Below, in pieces: positions 7,675 to 11,349 of a DNA stretch of 11,349 nucleotides; within the stretch, counting starts at the first letter, position 1; each line of letters begins with the position of its first letter. The notes under the pieces are model-generated. The model worked only from the letters and a program-made list of their open reading frames with translations, was not told the DNA's origin and made no database searches. A program made the translations under genes and the position numbers. Source of the stretch: Roseimaritima sp. (lineage in GTDB: Bacteria; Planctomycetota; Planctomycetia; Pirellulales; Pirellulaceae); contig SLFV01000488.1 of assembly GCA_007124075.1 (NCBI GenBank), forward strand, positions 1 to 11,349, read 5' to 3'.

Positions 7675-7731
7675 AAGCCCGCCGTACTTGCAGGGGGATG
7701 CGAACCCATCACCTGCTGGCGCGTCGGGCTT
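7675..7731 (+). terminator. Possible stem-loop after cysteine-rich gene
   Basis: AAGCCCG at 7675-7681 is complementary to CGGGCTT at 7725-7731, with an inner stem GCAGG (7690-7694) and CCTGC (7712-7716). A moderately T-rich stretch follows the outer stem. The position, 30 bp after the stop at 7644, fits a terminator, but the long loop makes this tentative. Confidence 0.3.
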
Positions 7732-7800
7732 TGTTGGTGTTTCTAGGTTGGGCATTTCTGGCTTTGTCTCTCCCCCAACGCCAAGTCATTTGCGGGGGTG

Positions 7801-7819
7801 GGGAAACGGCTTGTTTCCC
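7801..7819 (-). terminator. Hairpin 3' of the esterase gene
   Basis: GGGAAAC (7801-7807) and GTTTCCC (7813-7819) form a perfect 7 bp stem with a 5-base loop, 9 bp beyond the esterase stop at 7829. No U-run follows on the minus strand, so termination efficiency is uncertain. Confidence 0.4.
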
Positions 7820-7828
7820 GGCGATATT

Positions 7829-9694
7829 TCAGTTCAATTTGACTTGTGCAAGATAAATTGCCGAGCGGAAACGATTTCCGGGAGCTTCATGGCTGGAGTA
7901 GTAGCTGACCCACAGTCGGCCGTCGTCCAGTACCAGACCGGCGTAGCTAGTGTCCCCCCCGGAGGGAAGGCGCAGGAATTCCTTTAGTTTTCCCTGTCCC
8001 GGGTCAACCCAACACAGTGACGTTCGGGGGTGACCATCGTACAGCCGAACGGCAGCAATCATACGTCCCGCATCGGCCATGATCAGCGCGGGCCCACCGA
8101 CTCGCACGCCGGTGTCCTGCCAGTCCCAATCCGTATACGGCGGAACCGCTCGACCCAGCATCGCAGTGGCGGCCTGGTTTGCCTGCGGGTCGCGACGCAG
8201 CAACAGGTAACAGGTGTCGTCGGGCAGGAACACCGCGTCGGATTCGTTGGCGTAGCCCTGCGAGAAGAAATCCGCGACCAACGTTTCGAAAGTTTTGCCG
8301 TCCTGGCTGCGATACAACCGTGTCGTGCGTGGCATATCGCGACCCGTAGAATATCCGACCGCGAACCCGCCTTGAGCCGGATGCCAAACCGTCCGCCATA
8401 GCCAAAAGTCGGGCTCGCCCACCGGCACGGCATCTGACCATTGTTGGCCATCTCGGGAGGTCCACGCATAGGTTTGGTGACGGTAATCCGCCTCGGGCGG
8501 AGCCGCTCCGGCAGCCAATAGCAGCAGTTCTCCCGCGGGCGAAATCGACAATTTGGCATCGCGCAAGTCTTCCGAATCCGAGGTAATCCGCGCGGCCGAA
8601 TCCCATTGCAACGCGTCATCGGAACGGAGAATTCTAATCGCGCCATCACGGGAAACATGCCCCTGGCCCTCGCGGAATGCGCAGTACCAGCGGTCCTCAA
8701 AGCGAATCAGATCCGTAAATGCGCTGTGCGGTGACTGATCCCAGATGCGTTGCACGCTTCGCAACGCGGGTCCTTGCTGGGCTTGGTGCGCAATCCGCTG
8801 ATAGGCAGCAAAATAACGTCGCCCCAGTTCACGATAACTTGCGGAATCAAAATGAATTTTGTCGCCCCGGTGCGCCAACCCCACACTACTAACGAAATCA
8901 GTGCGATGCAGTTTTTCTGCCAAACGCTGATGGGCGGCGTCGATTTTTTGTTTTGCTGCATCCCAGGGACGTTCGCCAAAGCTGGCCAGTTGGCCGATGA
9001 CCACAGGTAACTCGGGTGCCGAAAATTCAGCACGTAAGCGGTCAAACAATCGCGCCAGTTTTGCTTCGTAACCAGCCACCCGTTCCGGGTGACAATCCGA
9101 TTCGCCTTGATGCCACAAAATCGCTGTCAATGTTCCTTGCTCCGCTACCGATTGCACGCGAGCTAACGTGTCATCGTATGGATGGCTATTGGTCTGCGGG
9201 AAATGAGCCCCCGGTTCCCAAGCATCGATCGACGATCCCCCGTGGGCGCATGGAATCAGACCCACCGTCACGCCGGGATGATGATCGGCATACTGAATCG
9301 CGAACGTTTTTGCTAAACCGACGCCTGCGCTAGATTTGTCCCAGTGAAGTGGATCAACCGCAGGTACCCAGTCTCCCTCCGCATTGAGCGCCAGCACGCG
9401 CGGGTCAACCTGCCGATCGATATCTTCCACCTCACCGCGTCCGGCCATGTTGGACTGGCCAGCCAACACGAAGAGGTGAAAATTCTCCTCCGTCGGCAAT
9501 TCGCCGATCGGACTTGCCTCCTGCCCCGCGGCAGATGTTGCCATCGCCAGCGGCAACGCCAGGAGTGTGGCCAGAAACGGTAGCCAACGCCAGCAGTGGT
9601 TTCCAGGCACCAGACCAGGGGTTGGATCCGTGTTAGAAAAGATAGAAGCGGCTGGTCGGAATCGAAGGCTTGTCAAGGTGGGGGGGGTGTGCAT
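7829..9694 (-). CDS. Secreted SASA-type acetylesterase fused to sialidase-like beta-propeller
   Basis: The protein has 621 residues from the ATG at 9694. A TTG at 9709 adds 5, and a GTG at 9610 would place the signal peptide (RWLPFLATLLALPLAMATSAAGQ region) nearer the start; the start is unresolved. The N-terminal domain (about 70-300) is an SGNH-fold carbohydrate acetylesterase of the DUF303/SASA type: nucleophile Ser81 in LAGQSNMAG, HGGSS near 152-155, WHQGESD at 194-200, and catalytic His281 in DKIHFD. This group removes O-acetyl esters from sialic acids or plant polysaccharides. The C-terminal half (about 312-621) looks like a sialidase/neuraminidase-fold propeller, with Asp-box-like motifs SDDALQW, SRDGQQW and SQDGKTF and FREGQGHVS near its start. 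The fusion suggests coordinated deacetylation and binding or cleavage of acetylated glycans outside the cytoplasm (inference). Sialidase catalytic residues were not verified. Confidence 0.85.
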   Translation of the reverse strand: MHTPPTLTSLRFRPAASIFSNTDPTPGLVPGNHCWRWLPFLATLLALPLAMATSAAGQEASPIGELPTEENFHLFVLAGQSNMAGRGEVEDIDRQVDPRVLALNAEGDWVPAVDPLHWDKSSAGVGLAKTFAIQYADHHPGVTVGLIPCAHGGSSIDAWEPGAHFPQTNSHPYDDTLARVQSVAEQGTLTAILWHQGESDCHPERVAGYEAKLARLFDRLRAEFSAPELPVVIGQLASFGERPWDAAKQKIDAAHQRLAEKLHRTDFVSSVGLAHRGDKIHFDSASYRELGRRYFAAYQRIAHQAQQGPALRSVQRIWDQSPHSAFTDLIRFEDRWYCAFREGQGHVSRDGAIRILRSDDALQWDSAARITSDSEDLRDAKLSISPAGELLLLAAGAAPPEADYRHQTYAWTSRDGQQWSDAVPVGEPDFWLWRTVWHPAQGGFAVGYSTGRDMPRTTRLYRSQDGKTFETLVADFFSQGYANESDAVFLPDDTCYLLLRRDPQANQAATAMLGRAVPPYTDWDWQDTGVRVGGPALIMADAGRMIAAVRLYDGHPRTSLCWVDPGQGKLKEFLRLPSGGDTSYAGLVLDDGRLWVSYYSSHEAPGNRFRSAIYLAQVKLN

Positions 9695-9742
9695 GGTCAG
9701 GTGTTTCAACGGTGGTGGTCAACAGGGGGAATTGGCCCATTA

Positions 9743-9864
9743 GGCGAGCGGCGGAAAAAAATGCCGTTGTAGGACGGCCTTCCGAGGCCGTCCGTTAATC
9801 CCGGGACGGGCTTGGAAGCCCCATCCTACTAAAAACGGAGGTGAATTTTCATCTGCCGCTCGCC
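9743..9864. repeat. Palindromic intergenic element, copy 2, with branched fold
   Basis: Ends GGCGAGCGGCGGA (9743-9755) and TCTGCCGCTCGCC (9852-9864) are complementary except one position. The core is itself folded: GTAGGA (9769-9774) with TCCTAC (9824-9829), CCGTT (9764-9768) with AACGG (9834-9838), then two internal hairpins, GGACGGCCT (9772-9780) with AGGCCGTCC (9785-9793) around TCCG, and GGGCTT (9808-9813) with AAGCCC (9816-9821) around GG. A TTA is found directly on both sides (9740-9742 and 9865-9867), possibly a 3 bp target duplication. It fills most of the gap between the protease and esterase genes. Confidence 0.75.
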
Positions 9865-10947
9865 TTAATCAAGCGAGACTTTCAGCAGCTTGAGGGTCCG
9901 CTGTTGGGCATCGAGTTCGAACTTGAACTGTTCCAAGAAGCTCATCCCTAGCAATGGCTGGGCGCCTGCTGCATTGGCCTGCATCACGACAGCGGCGACG
10001 TTGGTGGCTTGGAAGTTGCCGACTCGCATCTTTGGAATCGTGACCGCGCGAGCGCCGATCTCGCGTCCATCGGCGGTCAGCAGACGAACCTCGCGGGCTT
10101 CCGGGGGTACCACGACGCCAAGGTCCGTCGCTTGCTGTTGCGGCAACGTGACGATCGATGCTCCGCTATCGACGACCATGGGCACGCTTTTATTCCCGAT
10201 CCAGACCTCGACAAATAAAGCTCCCCCGACCGCCTGCAAGGGTAGCTTGTCAATTGTGATTTCGGCTTCCAGCTTGCCGATGCGTCGCTCCAGCGGATCC
10301 AGCAAGGTTGCCGCCGTGACCTCCGCGGGGGTACCCGCATTGACGTGCAAGACGCGTACCGCAATTTGGACTTGTGCGTCTTGCAGTCGGTCGTCCAGTT
10401 GACTGCGAAGTTTGTCATAACTGCTGCGAGTGGCCAGCACCAATTCCGCATAATCAGCTTCGCTGGTCTTGAATGCTTTGCGTCGATTGCTCAGGACCGC
10501 CGTCTGCTGCTGCCGTTGGGCTTCTAATTCCTTGATTTGAGCGGTGATTGCGTTTAATGCGCCGACGATCCGATTGTTGCTAAGCGTGTCAGTAACCCGC
10601 GCCAGTTGAAGATTCAGGTCGTACTGTTGTTTAAGCAACTTGTCGTGCTGCCACCGCAAACCCTCCATTTCCGCAACTGCGGCGGCGTGTTCCTGCTGCG
10701 CTGTCCGGAGTGCGCGTTTGGTGTTGGTTAACTGAGTTAAACCGCGATGAACCAACGCGGCATCAACGACGACCAGCGTCTTGCCGCTGTGCCGCAATCC
10801 CGCCTCCTGCAAGACGGCCTCCGCCCGGGCGACGACTTCGGGACTGTAGCGAGTCACAGCCAAGTCCTGGCTGTTGAGGTTGCCGTCGGGACGAACCAGT
10901 ACCAGCAGCAGAACCGGCCAGAATGCTTGCAACCGTCGTGTGCCCAT
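9865..10947 (-). CDS. Retropepsin-like aspartic protease with coiled-coil stalk
   Basis: The protein has 360 residues from the ATG at 10947. Residues 1-20 include a hydrophobic signal or anchor sequence (FWPVLLLVLV). Residues about 70-195 are Gln/Glu/Ala/Leu-rich and predicted by eye to be a long coiled coil. The C-terminal 120 residues are a retropepsin-like domain: active-site VVDSGAS with Asp260, and a later hydrophobic LLGMSFLEQFKFELD at about 332-346, as in Asp_protease_2/gag-asp_proteas families. Such single-domain proteases dimerise so that each subunit gives one Asp; a coiled coil beside it could serve dimerisation (inference). It acts outside the cytoplasm or is anchored facing it. 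It starts 6 bp after the stop of the DUF1552 gene, so the two are likely translated from one mRNA. The substrate is unknown. Confidence 0.88.
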   Translation of the reverse strand: MGTRRLQAFWPVLLLVLVRPDGNLNSQDLAVTRYSPEVVARAEAVLQEAGLRHSGKTLVVVDAALVHRGLTQLTNTKRALRTAQQEHAAAVAEMEGLRWQHDKLLKQQYDLNLQLARVTDTLSNNRIVGALNAITAQIKELEAQRQQQTAVLSNRRKAFKTSEADYAELVLATRSSYDKLRSQLDDRLQDAQVQIAVRVLHVNAGTPAEVTAATLLDPLERRIGKLEAEITIDKLPLQAVGGALFVEVWIGNKSVPMVVDSGASIVTLPQQQATDLGVVVPPEAREVRLLTADGREIGARAVTIPKMRVGNFQATNVAAVVMQANAAGAQPLLGMSFLEQFKFELDAQQRTLKLLKVSLD

Positions 10948-10953
10948 CGACCT

Positions 10954-11349
10954 CTATCCCTGCAAACGTAATTCACCAGCGCTGTCACCGAATTCCTGCA
11001 GATCAATCCCATGCCTGCGCAACATGGCCAGATAGAGATCGCACAGCGGCACATGCCCCGCGTGCATCAGGTGCCGCCCCGGGTCGATGGTTCCGCCGCC
11101 GCGCCCCGCTAGCAGGATTGGTAGGTTATCCGGGTCGTGGCGGTTGCCATCGGAGATGCTGGACCCGAACATAATCATGCAATGATCCAGCAGGGTGCCT
11201 TCGCCTTCGCGAATCGCGCCCAATTTTTGAACCATGCGGGCAAACTGCTGGACGTGCCAGCGATTGATTTCCTGATACTGGGCAATTTTACTGTCGTTGT
11301 TTTCGTGATGTGATAATTCGTGATGCCCACCGGCGACCCCTTCGAGGAA
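10954..11349 (-). CDS. DUF1552-family protein, C-terminal part, cut by window edge
   Basis: About 131 codons run in frame from the right edge to the stop at 10954-10956, so the N-terminus lies outside the window. An internal ATG at 11235 exists but conserved sequence continues upstream of it. Recognisable blocks are GGHHELSHHENN (about residues 7-18 of the visible part), IAQYQEINRWHVQQFA, then LLDHCMIMFGSSISDGNRHDPDNLPILLAGRGGG, quoted in part, which matches the end of DUF1552 proteins as I recall them. These are abundant in planctomycetes and usually sit beside cytochrome-c-like DUF1587/1588/1592/1595 genes. Their biochemical role is not known; the His- and Asp-rich motifs suggest a metal-dependent, sulfatase-like fold (inference). 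Such a cytochrome gene is expected upstream, beyond the right edge. Confidence 0.85.
   Translation of the reverse strand, partial: FLEGVAGGHHELSHHENNDSKIAQYQEINRWHVQQFARMVQKLGAIREGEGTLLDHCMIMFGSSISDGNRHDPDNLPILLAGRGGGTIDPGRHLMHAGHVPLCDLYLAMLRRHGIDLQEFGDSAGELRLQG

Noticed and set aside
1..11349. CRISPR array, tRNA or rRNA genes, integrase, transposase or phage genes
   Set aside because: No regularly spaced direct repeats, cloverleaf with tRNA consensus, ribosomal RNA segments or recombinase motifs were seen.

Overview
The window looks like chromosomal DNA from a planctomycete, probably of the Pirellula/Rhodopirellula group. This rests on gene content only: a DUF1552-type protein, a secreted esterase fused to a sialidase-like propeller, a Ser/Thr kinase fused to a tubulin-like domain, weak or absent Shine-Dalgarno sites, and moderately GC-rich, loosely packed genes. 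No rRNA, tRNA, CRISPR array, transposase or phage gene was seen.

Region 1 (1-4469, plus strand) holds two NTP-dependent proteins that probably form an operon. The first is a winged-helix/AAA+ ATPase cut by the left edge. The second is a protein of about 1078 residues joining an intact-looking Ser/Thr kinase domain to an FtsZ/tubulin-like GTP-binding domain (Tubulin_2 type) and a long helical C-terminal region. This pair is the best candidate in the window for a poorly described system.

Region 2 (4601-6810, minus strand) holds a lone LolD/MacB-type ABC ATPase with no adjacent permease, followed by a PLP-dependent class I/II aminotransferase. Region 3 (about 6811-7828) is a 375 bp gene-free stretch with several potential RNA stems, leading into a small secreted acidic protein with a tail of paired cysteines (7186-7644, plus strand), then a convergent intergenic gap with hairpins.

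Region 4 (7829-11349, minus strand) holds a secreted SASA-type esterase/sialidase-like fusion, a retropepsin-like aspartic protease with a coiled-coil stalk, and the C-terminal part of a DUF1552 protein cut by the right edge. The last two are 6 bp apart and almost certainly co-transcribed.

Two intergenic palindromic elements, at 4503-4601 and 9743-9864, share the same 13 bp terminal inverted repeats and a similar 27 bp right end but have different, individually folded cores. Each abuts the stop codon of a minus-strand gene. They look like members of a dispersed, non-autonomous repeat family.
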